Below, piece by piece: positions 45,540 through 57,599 of a stretch of DNA of 64,000 nucleotides; the first letter of the stretch is position 1, and each line of letters starts with the position of its first letter. The stretch is from Bremia lactucae (lineage: Eukaryota > Oomycota > Peronosporomycetes > Peronosporales > Peronosporaceae), in assembly GCF_004359215.1 (NCBI RefSeq), contig NC_090611.1, forward strand, positions 4,491,113 to 4,555,112, read 5' to 3'. The notes under the pieces are model-generated. The model did no database searches, was not told the DNA's origin, and saw only the letters and a program-made list of their open reading frames with translations. Both the position numbers and the translations under genes were made by a program.

Positions 45540-46560
45540 ATCACGCATTAAAGTTGACAACGATGCGAGTGATGCTGATGTCAAAGCAATCGACATCGAA
45601 GATGAGAAAGATCTCATGGCAGTGCGCACAAAGCGCATTGGAAAAGATTAAACAAATGAGTCAGCAGAGAAATTTTTATCTGGCTCGAGAATCAGTAGTC
45701 CGTTTCGTACAGGATTTCATTGCTAACGCAGTGACCGTTAGAAACGGAACGCAGACAAACATGGAAGAGCAACTGTTCTTCCATTTAAAATGAATGATCT
45801 AGCCCTACTGTCTACGGTAGCTTATATAAGCATGTAGTCACGAATGTAGGTAGAAGTAAACTACTACCCAAGTTCATTGGGCCATTCCATGTTCTGCATC
45901 GCAGAAGCAATGCGTACGCAATAGAATCGCCACGAAGGATGCGAACGTATCCTACATTTTACGTTGGTCGGCTCCACCTCTACTATCCGTACGCGGTGTC
46001 TTCCGCGAACGGATCTGACCCCCCCTTTCAAGAATCCCCAAAAGATTCCTGTGATCTCGAACTAGACTATAATGTTGAGTCTGGAGATTCTCATGCCGAA
46101 TCCGAAGTTCCTCGAAATTGCGACGAGCTGACGGTAGCTCGTCACGAAGAGCGTGATACTTTGAATACGCACTTATCGAACGGTCTTTCAACCGTTCGAT
46201 ACGGTGAGTCTCCACCGTCTGTTCCAAGGAGGACGCTTTCCGCGCTCGTATTCAAGACCCTCCTCCAACACATGGTATTAGCGGTCGAGTTTTTCGATAT
46301 TCGATTCTTGATCCGAAACACAGGTCGAATCTTATTTTCCGTCCTCCGCCACAACCATTGATGGGTTACCACAGTGGTCAACATTTCCTTGTGGAACGCA
46401 TCGTAAACCACCGTGATATGAAGGGGCAGCGAACGAGTTATCTCTTCGCTAACGCGATTATTCACCTTCACATGACAGCTGGGAGCCTCGTTCCTAGCCT
46501 ATTCTGAGGTTGATAGCCTCGTCCATCAGTCTGACGAGACCCATCCGATGGATCAGAAGG
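45540..46560 (+). pseudogene. Gypsy integrase tail and chromodomain
   Basis: Tail: QQRNFYLARESVVRFVQDFI at 45665-45724, FIGPFHVLHR near 45880, YPTFYVGRLHLYYPYAVSSA at 45943-46002. The chromodomain begins GYHSGQHFLVERIVNHRDMK and GQRTSYL at 46359-46440, then loses the canonical VRWRGYP core by mutation. ETHPMDQKVHRKTR follows at 46529-46570. Chromodomains target such elements to histone marks. Confidence 0.75.
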
Positions 46561-46849
46561 TCCATCGAAAAACACGCGTCCCTGGCGCTTGTAAATCAAG
46601 TGCAAAACATTAATCGCATCGCGCATCTCGATAGAGATGCGAGCCCTTCTCCAGGGCGGAGAAAGGGATTACATATTTCCTTCGCTCGTTTCGTGTTGTC
46701 GACACAACACGAACAGGGATCACCCCACGTTCGACTATGAATGCGAGTTGGACGATATGGCCGACTCGGGGAGAGCAGAACAGTCACCTGAACGTCGCCA
46801 GGCGGCTGACTAAAAGACTTCGAATACGGGGGCTCAATCTGGTAGTCAT

Positions 46850-47611
46850 GCTTATGGCGTTCGCTATAAAATGTTTGGTTTCGACGATGAGGATGATGCC
46901 TCATCGCCATCACCGTCTCCCGCATCGTCACCCGCACATAATTCTGTGCGTGGTGATGACGATTGCGTAAGCCATCGTAAAAAAGTTCTTGTGGTACCAT
47001 GCTTCCATGAGTACCACTCAGGGAAGCGTGGACAAAATGTATATCTTGCCCTTGAAAAAAGCCGTGGCTTTGCCCGAGCGGCTAGTTGGTAGCTTGTCTG
47101 GGGAGACTGCTTCTCACGATAAATATCATTTATTTATTGCGAAAAGGCTACATGGCCTTGATCCCAGCGCGAAAAACTTTCGCGCTGAAGAAGATTTTTA
47201 TCGATGCTTTTCTTAAGGATCGATGGTATAGTGGCAACAACAAGCGAGATAAAATCTCGCTGATGAAAGCCTGAAGTGCCTTCATTCGCACTGTCAAAGA
47301 CATTGGACGCGACGCCTGGCTTCAAAGACTTAACGCGAGTCGCGTTAAGTTTAAGTAAAGAACTCTAACCGGTGCAAGGTATAATTTCATCGGCTGGGAC
47401 GTGAGGCAGGACTTCCATGCCTCATGCCAAAGAGGGGTCACACTTACGTGTGACTCACCACATACACCCGCAACATTTAGCGTTGCGGGAGAAGATTAGA
47501 CTACGGAAGACGAAGTGTCTGCCGCAAGAGACAATAATGCGTCGCCCGCGGCTGAATGTACCGCAGCCGAAGGTTTCGCACTATTCGCTGACCACATGAA
47601 TTCGTTTACCA
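46850..47611 (+). pseudogene. Unassigned coding-like block between chromodomain and 3' LTR
   Basis: In two frames, with stops, the sequence keeps protein-like text: DDEDDASSPSPSPASSPAHN (46878-46937), MSTTQGSVDKMYILPLKKAV and SHDKYHLFIAKRLHGLDPSA (47007-47170), KDIGRDAWLQRLNASRVKFK (47296-47355), then an acidic stretch EDEVSAARDNNASPAAEC (47505-47560). It is hydrophilic with no membrane helix, so not env-like. I do not recognise it. It could be an accessory retroelement ORF or captured host sequence. Confidence 0.4.
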
Positions 47612-47714
47612 TGCGATAGAATTGAAATGATGGTTCTGACCAATCAACATCGTTTTCACTTAAGTGGTCTTTTAGTGACCATTCTATTTAATGACATTCA
47701 GAGTGATTGTCGTT

Positions 47715-47726
47715 GAGGGAAAGGTA
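47715..47726 (+). other. Polypurine tract
   Basis: TGAGGGAAAGGT just before the 3' LTR start TGTAACGGGG at 47729. Confidence 0.6.
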
Positions 47727-47728
47727 AT

Positions 47729-48166
47729 GTAACGGGGTGTGTTGTTACATGAACTTAACACTTAAAGGTTGTTCATTAATATATTATTTAAAAGGTAGAT
47801 TAAATTTGGAGAATATTACTTTACAAAAGGAATATTCGGAAAGCTTACCCATAGGAAGATATAAGCTATTAGATCTACATGCTCCGCGGTCCAGTCAGCA
47901 CTGGACGCGCGCAAAGAGAGAGACAGATAAGACTTTATTACATGTTTTGTATTAGTGTATAGTTAAGATAGTAGTAAATAGATAGAAACAGAAGAACTGA
48001 ATAACATTAAATACATTTACTTTGATTCTCTATGAAGCAAGTGTTTTAAAGAGAGCCTTCCTCTGCACGTACTAGTGTACGTGAAGTGAGGTGTGGCACC
48101 ACTTGCACTCAAGCAGTGGAAGTGGACTTTTACTGAAGCAGTACGAGTCGGCAGTGCCCCAGTACA
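47729..48166 (+). repeat. 3' LTR (family A) of the complete Gypsy element
   Basis: 438 nt, TGTAACGGGGTGTGTTGTTA to GCAGTGCCCCAGTACA; the terminal CGTTACA has mutated to AGTACA. It contains the same internal blocks as the 5' LTR. Confidence 0.85.
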
Positions 48167-48449
48167 AAAGATGTTTGCAACATTCATGCCACCAGAACGA
48201 AAAAATCAGACCTGATTGCATTTTCCTTCTCCATGTTGAGAAATGCCTGACTTGTCGGCGTACGCAAAAGATACCGTATGAGTAGTGGGGAAATAATTCG
48301 TGAAGTTACAATCTCGGAAGCCTTGTGCGGATAGATCGCTTATATTCTTACGAGTGGTGCCTGCTCTTATTACGAGAATATTTTTATTTTCAATCCAAAT
48401 TGAAGGTATGTTATTGTGAAGGCACTGATCGCGATATACCTCTAGCGAG

Positions 48450-48670
48450 TATAAAAGTGCAGTTCATGACAAAGAGTTACTTGCTATGAAGTATGCTCTC
48501 GTCAAATTAAGCGTTTGTCTGCTAGGCTTTAAGCCGTTCGTGATATATACAGATCACGCGTCACGACAGCTTGCTATAAGCCGACGGCCGAGAGGACAGA
48601 AGCCACTCCCATGGAGTTGGGCAATGCAGACGTTGTCTGCTTTAAATGCGGCAAGCGCGGCCATATGATG
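48450..48670 (+). pseudogene. RNase H fragment joined to a CCHC knuckle fragment
   Basis: VHDKELLAMKYALVKLSVCL and FVIYTDHASRQLAI (RNase H, 48463-48576) run in one frame into GNADVVCFKCGKRGHM, a gag-type zinc knuckle, to a stop at 48666-48668. The order is the reverse of that in a normal element, so this is a rearrangement. Confidence 0.6.
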
Positions 48671-49570
48671 GTTTTAGATTTATATGAACCGTTTCTACTA
48701 AATTAATACTCTCACACCATTTTTATCAAATAAAAAATATTTTTTAATTCGCAAACTAAATTTAATAAAGCTTCATATTTGGCGACATTTGTGCTGCTAC
48801 ATATCGCCAAGCACTTTCCAAGAGGGACTTGGTGCTTGGCTCATACAGAGTCAATCTTAGAGCTTATGGAAGTTTCTAGTGCAGTAAAGCCTAATTTCAT
48901 GCCGTAGAGGGGACGGAAGGTAATGCCGAGCGAATAGGTGATTTTAATGTCAGTGCCGTATGCAGCAACTATTTTAACAACTATTGAATGAAGAGTACTG
49001 TTGAATGTCGGTCTCGTGGTGTCTCCGAACAAATATCTTTGATCCGTACAGTCGCAACAATGCTACGGACGACCTAGATCGCCCAAGCGGCGCCTCTAGA
49101 CCCTATTCTATACCTACTTGTTATAGAATGAACGTCAAATCATGACCTTTATGCCTTGCAAGGAGGGAAAGGGCGAGTTGTTAGAAGTCACTTGACTTTT
49201 TGTTAGTTGTTTGGTGCGTCTCAAGGAAGAGACACGTGCGACTTTTTGTTCCGATGGACAAGAGGACTCTTAGAAAAACCTGGACGGGAAGTAGGCATCG
49301 ATTAGACAAACAACGTTAATATAAATTCAAATTATCATGACCAATCTGCGCAACAAATCCAGTTTCCTACAGATAATGAGCCTAATTTCGGCAACCTTGT
49401 AGCAAGTATAACAAATTTACACTTAAAAAAAGCCATCCCGCTCTCACGCTCTTGCGATGAAGACGAAATATCAGGCCCCAAAGTATTAGGAACGAAGATG
49501 TAACTGTGCTCGCGTTGCTGCAAAGATATATATCTGATATCTACGTGCTCAACCCAAGGGTGACTATTGC
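48671..49570. other. No confident feature
   Basis: AT-rich at first. A minus-strand frame at 49335-49583 has SHPWVEHVDIRYISLQ, faintly like the end of Ty1/Copia RNase H, but I would not rely on it. Confidence 0.3.
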
Positions 49571-50078
49571 TGTAACGCGGCACCCTTTGCTAGTACTTTC
49601 AACAGTACTAGACAACATACACTGCTCATAGTAACGGTGAAGTGGCTCGGTTACTTCACGTACACGACGTGCAGAGGAAGATTACTGGTAGCTAAGTAGT
49701 CTTAGCTACCAAAGGTTAAATCTAAGGCCTTTAAAATATAAAAAGGTTGTATCGAAATACTAAGCTCCTACGTAACGATCTTTTATCTACTACTGACTTT
49801 ATTTTATTAATAACAAACTATCTATGGCGCCTCTTTGCGCACCACACAATCGTGTCTTGTGACAATTGGCGCGGTTGATTTAACATAAATCAACCAATCG
49901 ATAGAACTAATGTCTTATTGGATTAGTATTACCAAATTTGGTGGTATTGGAACTATTAAGTCAAATAATTATTAAAGACGATCATTTGTACTTCTTTGCT
50001 TATTTCCTTTCATAAAACATAATATTAATGATTACTCTATAAGGAAATAATACATAAGTAACGGGATACTTCGTTACA
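49571..50078 (-). repeat. LTR, family B (copy 2, inverted)
   Basis: Plus strand starts TGTAACGCGGCACCC and ends CGGGATACTTCGTTACA. The reverse complement aligns throughout with the copies at 18285 and 50296 (ACCAAATTTGGTAATACT, CACAAGACACGATTGTG). 508 nt, no coding sequence attached, so probably a solo LTR. Confidence 0.75.
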
Positions 50079-50295
50079 GTTGTCTTATGTGAATATAATT
50101 TGCCAGATAAGATAAGGTACTCAGTGCTACATTCTGCTTACAGACTGGTACTAACGTGATGCTAGATTAGTTTACAGATATTAGATTTCACGATGAATGA
50201 CAGCCGTATCGTGGTTTGTAAGAATATGTAAATTATGTTGTCGCTATATAGGATTGCTTGGTCTGTAATAGCTACATACTCTTTTCATTGTTAAA

Positions 50296-50589
50296 TATAA
50301 CGGGGTGTCCCGTTATTTAAGTATTATATTCTCTAGGAAAATTAATGAATATAATATCCTATGAGAGGAAATAAATAAAGAGTATAAATGATTATCTTAA
50401 TTAATTTTAACGTAAATAATTACAAGATTACCAAATATGGTAATATTGATGAAATAAGACATTAGCGCTATTGGTTGGTTGATTCAAGTCTAAGGTAACC
50501 CCTTCAATCGTTATAAGACACGATTGTCTAGTGCGAGGGGTTTAAAGCTGACTAATACTGATCAGTACTAGTGAAAGGTTTCCGTTACA
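50296..50589 (+). repeat. LTR, family B (copy 3), 5' LTR of last Gypsy element
   Basis: Starts TATAACGGGGTGTCCCGTTA (one change from the usual TGTAACGGGG) and ends TTTCCGTTACA. It has lost about 200 nt of its 3' half. It is followed by the primer-site-like CCTGGTAGCAC and gag. Confidence 0.75.
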
Positions 50590-50739
50590 CCTGGTAGCAC
50601 CTTCGTAGTTCGTTCAACGACCTACTACGTTCCATCCAACATGGACATGTTGGATGAAGAAGGAGGGAGCTTTCCAGCCCTCAAGAAGGATATCACGCCA
50701 ATGCGTGAAAATTTATTCATTTAAGTGACCTTGAATGGA

Positions 50740-51860
50740 GAGCGATCGAACGAATGAGTTCGGACGTAGGCGGGCCAGCCGTTGGCGCTATGCTGTACAC
50801 TCTGGGAAGGGACGAACGGCATGCGACCATAGCCGAGTTCATACAATATAAACTCGACGGGGCCCGAGATAATATAGCATTTCTTTACCAGCAAGGGTCT
50901 TACACGCCAAAGAGTTGAGAGAACAGGGTGATCAACAATTGGAACTGTTGGGACAGCGGTAAGTGAATGCTGCTGATGAGCCGACACTTCCGCATCGACC
51001 AGAAAGCTGTATGATAGAAATCTTCAAATTTAAGGCAGTCGAAGGCGACTACCTTGAGTCGCTCTACCAAGCGATCTATATAGCGGGAGAGAAGGACTTC
51101 AGCTTAAAACATGCTTTTGTCCACTTGGGTGCATAGTATCCACCGAGACGACAAGAAAATGGAGTTCCAGAACCCATAGACTTTCCGTATGTAAAGAGCG
51201 AGAATCCTCGCTCTTCAATTTACAAACGATTACAAAATGTAATCGTTGTCAAAAGACAAGCCATACGCCTATGAGTGTAGTGCCTCACGACCAGTGCCTA
51301 AAAACATTGAGTGATAAGACCTCTCGCTAGGAACTGCGAAGAACGCGGATCCGACGCTGTTGCGAAATCACAACGGCAAGGTCGATTGTCATCAACGGTC
51401 GCGGTCAGTAGGTGCGGGGCGCCCTACTGATCTAGGAATGTCAAAAGAATTTGCAGGCCTTTTAACGAAAGTTGCTCCTCAAACACAACACTGTTTGTGT
51501 AAGTGCCCCCAGGGGATGAGGTTAATCTCATCACCCTGAAAATTATAGTGGCAAATAAATTGCCACTAAAGTCCCTTGTTGATTGTGGAGCGTCCAATAA
51601 TTTTATTAGACGCTAATCGCTAGAAGATCGCAGACTCAAATTTATCAAGTGCGATCTCCTTCTAACGAGGATGACAGTGCGCCTAGCAACAGGTGCATTT
51701 GAAACAGTAAAGAAACGTGTAGTTGGTATCCAATACATTTTAAAGGGTAAACAGTACGATGATGATTTCATCGTACTTGATTTGGATGACAAATTTGATG
51801 CAATCCTAAGCGTCCCTTGGCTCAGAACGTATGCGTACTGATGAACGTCTTGGAGCGTCC
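50740..51860 (+). pseudogene. Gypsy gag and retropepsin (last element)
   Basis: Gag fragments near 50770-51130 are short and joined with large deletions (YTLGRDERHATIAEFIQYKL). The protease active site at 51574-51612 reads LVDCGASNNFIRR, the only intact D-C-G-A-S in this window, followed by FIVLDLDDKFDAIL near 51766. Sequence then jumps toward the integrase; RT and RNase H are missing. Confidence 0.7.
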
Positions 51861-52219
51861 ACAAACGTGTGGAAGTTCCAAGAGTGAGTGAGGTGGCCTC
51901 CCTCGTGGATCGGCCGTGACCTCAGTGTAAATACCCAACACATTGTGGAATTAGATCCCGACGGCTGTGCACAAGCACAGGCAGCGTGGACTGCTGCTCG
52001 TCGTCCACAATAGACGTAAGATATCTCAAGCTGGAGTTATTTCACGAGCTCCACGTTGCACCATCGAGTGGGCGTCTGGACCGTGAAAATGCATTCTTAC
52101 GACTGCCAGATAGAATTTGGTGGCCCACCTGTATTGGTGGGTGGCCAACTTTAAATGCTGCTGCGAACAGAGTCAGCGCATGAAGCCTGAAGTGCGCCAT
52201 TGGAGCCGCAGCCGATTCC

Positions 52220-53310
52220 AACTGAAAGCTTCATGTTTGGAATGCTGCCTGACCACAAGGGTCGAACGAGGCTCGTTGTCTTTGTAGACAGACTAGGCAA
52301 AATAGTATATTAACGACTATGTACCACCACGATCTTAAGCGAGGAGACAGCTCTCTTTTTCCTAGATCACGTATATGTACTACACGAGATGCCTAAGTCC
52401 ATACTATCCGACCAGGATCCGCGTTTTAAGTCAAGTTATTTCGGCTTCATGTGTCTGAGCTGCTGGAAAGCAAGCTCCACATGCCAACAATTAATCCTTC
52501 CGAGACCGATGGCCAAAGCGAACGTGCTAATCGGTTCGTGGCGAATGTGACTCTTAAGGAATCGAGCAAGCAATTGCCTTTGTGGAGTTCACTATCAATA
52601 ACAGTGTCCATGTCAGTACGAGTGAGACACCGTTCTATATTAGCGGACTGCGTCATCCTCGGACGCCAGTCTCGTTTGTGAGCAGCCAGAGTCTCAGTGA
52701 AGGAGGGCCCCTCACTACTCTTGGTGCGATTGTGAAAGAGGGACACAATTTGAACTTGCCCTGGTGACCCTGCCAGTCAAGTAGTGGTCAGGACACCTAA
52801 ATGTGCAGTGCGAAGTCACGTCAAGAAATGTTTGTGCTCCTAGACTATAATGACGTTTCGTCATTTACAACTTCTTCCTATGACCGACCTCTCGGTGGCG
52901 TCATAGGCGAGTTTGATGCCAACTGTTTAAGCGAGGATCGACGCTTTGTAAATGAGCGATTAGCCATCACACGAAAAGTGCATGACGCTATGGCAAACGC
53001 ACAGGACAAGCAAAAACATATGCGGACCAACATGGTTGCAGAAACAGTGAGCTTTAGAGCGAAGGAGAAAGTTCTATTTACTACAGCTACACTTACGTAA
53101 AAAGGCAGTTCTGTATTATCTGCTGGTAGTTCGAAACTACTGCTGCGTTCCATCGGGCCATTCTCGGTGGTCGAGGAGGTTGGAGACCTGAATGATAGGC
53201 TCACCCTCTTGCCGTATATGAAGACACACTTCGTCTCTTACCTGGGTCATCTTAAACGGAATGCTGACACCATGGCGCGCTCGAGAAATGACGAAACTAG
53301 TTCAATCCAA
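52220..53310 (+). pseudogene. Gypsy integrase and tail (last element)
   Basis: Integrase core pieces: VVFVDRLGKI near 52275, then (shifted) ILSDQDPRFKSSYF at 52399-52440, SELLESKLHMPTINPSETDG at 52452-52511, and EFTINNSVHVSTSETPFYIS at 52584-52643. The tail with NERLAITRKVHDAMANAQDK, SFRAKEKVLFTTATLT and LRSIGPFSVVEEVGDLNDRL runs to about 53210. No chromodomain or 3' LTR is seen; 53311-54330 holds nothing recognisable. Confidence 0.75.
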
Positions 53311-54330
53311 ATGAGGTCATTCGGATGGATGTGCATATGTAGTCAATAGCCACCTTTATGACGGCGAGCTTTGTGAGACCGACTGGACACGATCATGTGT
53401 CGTGGGTTGAGCTATATGTTCAGGCTCCTCTGCGTCAGATGGATGACCTGATCGACAGATGTTGGGTTTATACCCAATTAAAAGAAGCTGCCTTTTCATG
53501 GGCAGTGCTCTCGTTAATAATCCTGAGCCAGTTGGCGCAGACGCCGATCCAGTTTCCTTGCTGACGTGAGGCAAGTTTGCCTTAGTAACGTCAGACGTCT
53601 CCGTGTTTAGAGCAATGGGTGAAGTGTGGATGGGCATTAAAGAGCCATTTCCCTTCCCCATGAGCTCGCTGACGTCATCACCACTTTGTAGTGCTGGCAG
53701 AGGTGTCATCTCATTATAGTTGCCGTTGGTCGACGGATCTACATTTTCACTTTTAAGCGAAAAAAATCAGTTTCTATTTGACAGCGGGACAACAGAGGTA
53801 GCTGTCAGCGTTGCAACCGTGACACTAGGCGGCGACGGCGTATTATCGTGGCGTGTACGCTTTATGTTGTGACTTTACACACGACCCACCAGATTTTCCA
53901 CTTCTAACTGGCATGAGCAGCGCCATGTTATGCCACCCTAAATGGTGCTCTCACTGGTCGCTTACGGAGTGCATGAGAGAGGACTGTAGCGGTGCGTCGA
54001 GGACGGCTCGCTGTCCCTTGCTCCCCCCGTTGACGATGATCACAAAATGTAAACTCCTTCTTAATGAGACCGTGGTGTGACGGACTAACGCTCTTATGTT
54101 AACAACACTTTACGGGGAGATCATTAACTTCGTATGAAGCCAATTGAATCGTCACTCAGTTGAGGTCCGCATAGTGACACACCCTTGTGTATGTAATCCA
54201 AACAGGTGCATTCACACTAAAAGGAAGGTCGTCTGACGTCATCTGCGAGCTGAGCAATTTAGAACAATTGCGCTCGCCATACTGGATGCGCATCTACAGA
54301 GATGGCGTCCAACCAGTGGGCAAAAGGTTT

Positions 54331-54565
54331 TGTATTAATTCTATTAAATATAAATGAGTCTTGAGATTACTTTCTAGTGTACGGTGCGCACGAGAAGACG
54401 GGAAACCGATTCCGTGACGTCACCTGTCTAAAAGCACAAGTTATTTGGGTGATATTTCTTAGGCCCACCAACTACCTCGCTCCACGTGAGGAAAGACGGA
54501 TACCCGCTTCGAAGATGCGTGCGTCGTAATGCGAGGTCACTATAGAAGCGCCCGTCTATAAATAT
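54331..54565 (+). repeat. Left arm of a long inverted repeat
   Basis: AATTCTATTAAATATAAAT, GTGCGCACGAGAAGACGG, CCACCAACTACCTCGCT and GCGTCGTAATGCG recur in the same order in the reverse complement of 58640-58880. Confidence 0.65.
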
Positions 54566-55769
54566 CGAAAGAACAAAAGTACACAGTCTACATCGTGCTT
54601 AACATATATGTAGTCAGCCTTTTTAAATTAATCAAAAAGAAGGATGAGTAGTAATGCTTTGCACAATCCCCCGTGTCATAAGGCTGTTTGACCTCGTATA
54701 TTGGTTTACTTGTAATTTTCTAGTGCTGAGCTTCAGTATTTACCAAAAGCTTTGTAACGTGCTGACCAATATTTCGGGCTAAGCCCTTGTCGTGGTCGCC
54801 ACTTCAAAAGCTTTGTAATTTGATTATGTCCTGCATCTATGGGCAAAATGCGTGTATGTTCCCGGCTGGCAAAGGAAGGCGGCTCGAGAATACACGCAAT
54901 GGCATGCACGCAAAGTACAGGCACAGCTGCGCTGTTAAAGCACATTAATTAGCGACTGCAGTGGAAAAGTTCGTTGCACCTTATTGTTATTTTGCATCTT
55001 CTAAAGCATTATGCAATAGTTTAGGTCATTAACGTTATATCTGGTGAAACAGCTCCGCCTACGGAGATGCCCTAATGTTAGAGACACACGCTATATTCAT
55101 ATCTTGAAAATGCTTAGTATTTTGCAAACAAAAAAGAAAATGGCCAGCTTAAGAAATGGTATCCTCATTTTTTTTATGTGGCTTCCATATACTCCTTCAC
55201 TTCTTTGAACTAGATGCGGATGGTCGACAGCCTACCCGCTTCAATGTTAAGATATAACTACATGGGCTTGGTATTTGCTACAGGCATCAATGTTAGCCGT
55301 ATCTTACAAGAAATTCAAACTTTCAATACTCTGACGATTGCATCTTCTTTTGACGAATCCATCAATCAAGAGAGATGCTCACTGGAAAACTACGCGCCCA
55401 AAATGGTGTTAACGGCCCTCCTAAGAGGTAAATTGTTGGAAATTTGTCTGATATGGTCCACGCAATGATGGACAACCTCGGTCATGGGCGACTGCCCGCC
55501 GCTACGACGTCATCAGACGACCGTGCTGTGGATGCTGTGTATGGTGATTGCAGCTTGAGTGACACGAAGGCCTATTAAAGCACATGATAAAAATCAGTAA
55601 CGACTTCACATTTGTATTAAAATAAAGAGTCTGGGGCTTTATAATTTAAGAGCCCAGCAACGCATGTCGTTCCTGAGCGCGCCGAGCGCGCACAAGATAT
55701 ACCAGACGACCTCAACCAGGTCAACTAACCGAAACAAAAAAGAAGCTGCGCAGGAGGGAGAGATAGCTA

Positions 55770-56400
55770 GAGTAATGTGAACTGAAAAATACTCGAAGCA
55801 TTGACAGCCATGCAAAAACGCATGGCTCGCCTTGAGCTATCATAGCTTAAGCGACAAGGGGACAAGCGCACGCAGTGCGCTCATGACTCCGGTGTTTTCT
55901 AGTCGGCGTGCAGTAGAAGCTTTGGGTCATCGAGCATGGAGATGGATGCCCTACTGCACACTCCCCCACCTGTGAGGCTCCAGTACCAAAGATACCGCAT
56001 TTCCAGAGCTCTATGCACAGACAGCATCAGGAGTTGCCTCAAGATTAGACACGCGAGCGCCTTCACTGCCAAACGCCCCGCCAGGTTACAACTTACGACA
56101 TATGGTTGGCGTTGGTTTATTTGATGAAAAAGACCTCTACGAGGGGCTAGGCCTAGGATTGCTGGACTGGGATCATTGTTTTGCTCCACAGCTCGTGCTG
56201 GCTTATGTGGCTTGTAGTTTCGACTGGTCGGAAGAACTCAAGCTGACATCTTGGGACAGTACCTGAGTGGCACCGCGGAGCTGTAATATCACAAGCAACT
56301 CGAGACCTGGTGGTAAAAGCAGCCGACGCTGCAAGACGTCATGGAACGTCTGCACCAGACATTATGAGCGACTATTGCTCAAAATCAAGCTACCAAGCTC
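55770..56400 (+). pseudogene. Gag-like retroelement relic
   Basis: NAPPGYNLRHMVGVGLFDEK and LGLLDWDHCFAPQLVLAYVA followed by FDWSEELKLTSWDS, then (shifted) LGQYLSGTAEL, LETWW and TLQDVMERLHQ. This is the helical gag core (W.E..K...L..YLSG.A..YY) of oomycete LTR elements. Stops and frameshifts are present. 54566-55769 and 56501-57560 contain no recognisable domain. Confidence 0.6.
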
Positions 56401-56419
56401 CTAACTGACCCCCAAAAAA

Positions 56420-56500
56420 GGTAAACCTAGGATGACATCAAATTTGTCATCCAAATCCAGTACGATAAAATCGTCATCGTACGATCTTGACCCGAGCATT
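56420..56500 (-). pseudogene. Retropepsin C-terminal fragment, inverted
   Basis: Minus strand reads DDDFIVLDLDDKFDVILGLP, nearly identical at the base level to 10683-10742 of element 2. It lies next to the gag relic but in the opposite orientation. Confidence 0.75.
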
Positions 56501-57599
56501 TTCTGTACCTAGTTGCTGTGGACGACACGGCGGGCGGTGCAGTAGCGTTGGTGCTTTTTGAAATTTTGTACGCATCTGTTGATCTTCACCTCGCTCTTAC
56601 GGCTAAATACAATAAAAACGGTGTGACGATTTGCCCTCACCGAGGAACTAGCACCTTTCGTACAGGCGATTGAAACTGATGTGCGCGGTATACAGGCTAA
56701 GGAAAAGGCTTTCGTGCGACATGTTGGGGCCACACCGCACGAAAAGATACTCGGATTGGCTACTACTGCCACACGGTTGTACATATTGATGTGATTCTCG
56801 TGCAAAGAAGACCAAGGGTAAAGAGGATGGTCACGAACTTGGCATCCGTATGACTCTTGCTGTGGCGCTCGATTTCCCATAAGTCCGCCATTTTGCGCGC
56901 GCTTGTGAGCCTACAATAATACAACATAGCCGAAAAGGAGTGTTATAAAATCTTCTGAAGTGGTCTGAAAAAACAATGGATAACCTCTCATTGTTTTGTT
57001 GCTGGTGTCGTAGAATCGATATCAAAAGGCTTAGGGTAGTACAACGAGACAAACTAAGGACCAAATTAAATGACAAATCACTTTTAAATTTCTTCGATTA
57101 AGCGTCTCCATCTCATATCGCCCTTGGATGCCGCCACGAGACATAAGGAAACGTGCAATTTGAAATTAAAAAAAAATATAAGTTCTATTTGCTAGTATAA
57201 CTAGCTGCAGTCAACTGTGTTTGCCTTTACTATATGAGGCAATTGGAGAGTAAATATGAATCAATGAATTATCTCCTTAATGGAAGCGATGGGTCAAATG
57301 AATGCAGTCAGTCTTTTTTTATCTTATAGCTCCGGCGGCAAAAAAAAATGCTATAAAGCAGTGGAAAGTATAAAGTAGCCGAACAATCCTTGCTAGAATT
57401 GAATTTTATGAGCGTAACAATAGCCTGATTTATTAGGGGGATCCACAGCTGGGTCATAAGGAAATTCATGCTAATAGGTGACCATATTCTATACAAGTCA
57501 TAATAATTTAAAAAACAAATTCGTATTAAATGTCTCAGGTTCACCTCACGTCAGAAACGTAAAATCTGTCGAAAGAATGTGGCAGACGAAAAGATAAGC

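Larger units (their letters stand above)
40945..48166 (+). mobile_element. Complete but inactive chromodomain Ty3/Gypsy retrotransposon
   Basis: About 7.2 kb with both LTRs, a putative primer-binding site, gag, protease, RT, integrase, chromodomain and polypurine tract in Gypsy order. Stops, frameshifts and an internal inversion make it non-autonomous now. The two LTRs have diverged visibly, so the insertion is not recent. Confidence 0.85.

Noticed and set aside
49335..49583. Ty1/Copia RNase H remnant
   Set aside because: Only one short segment (EHVDIRYISLQ) is suggestive; too weak to list as a gene.
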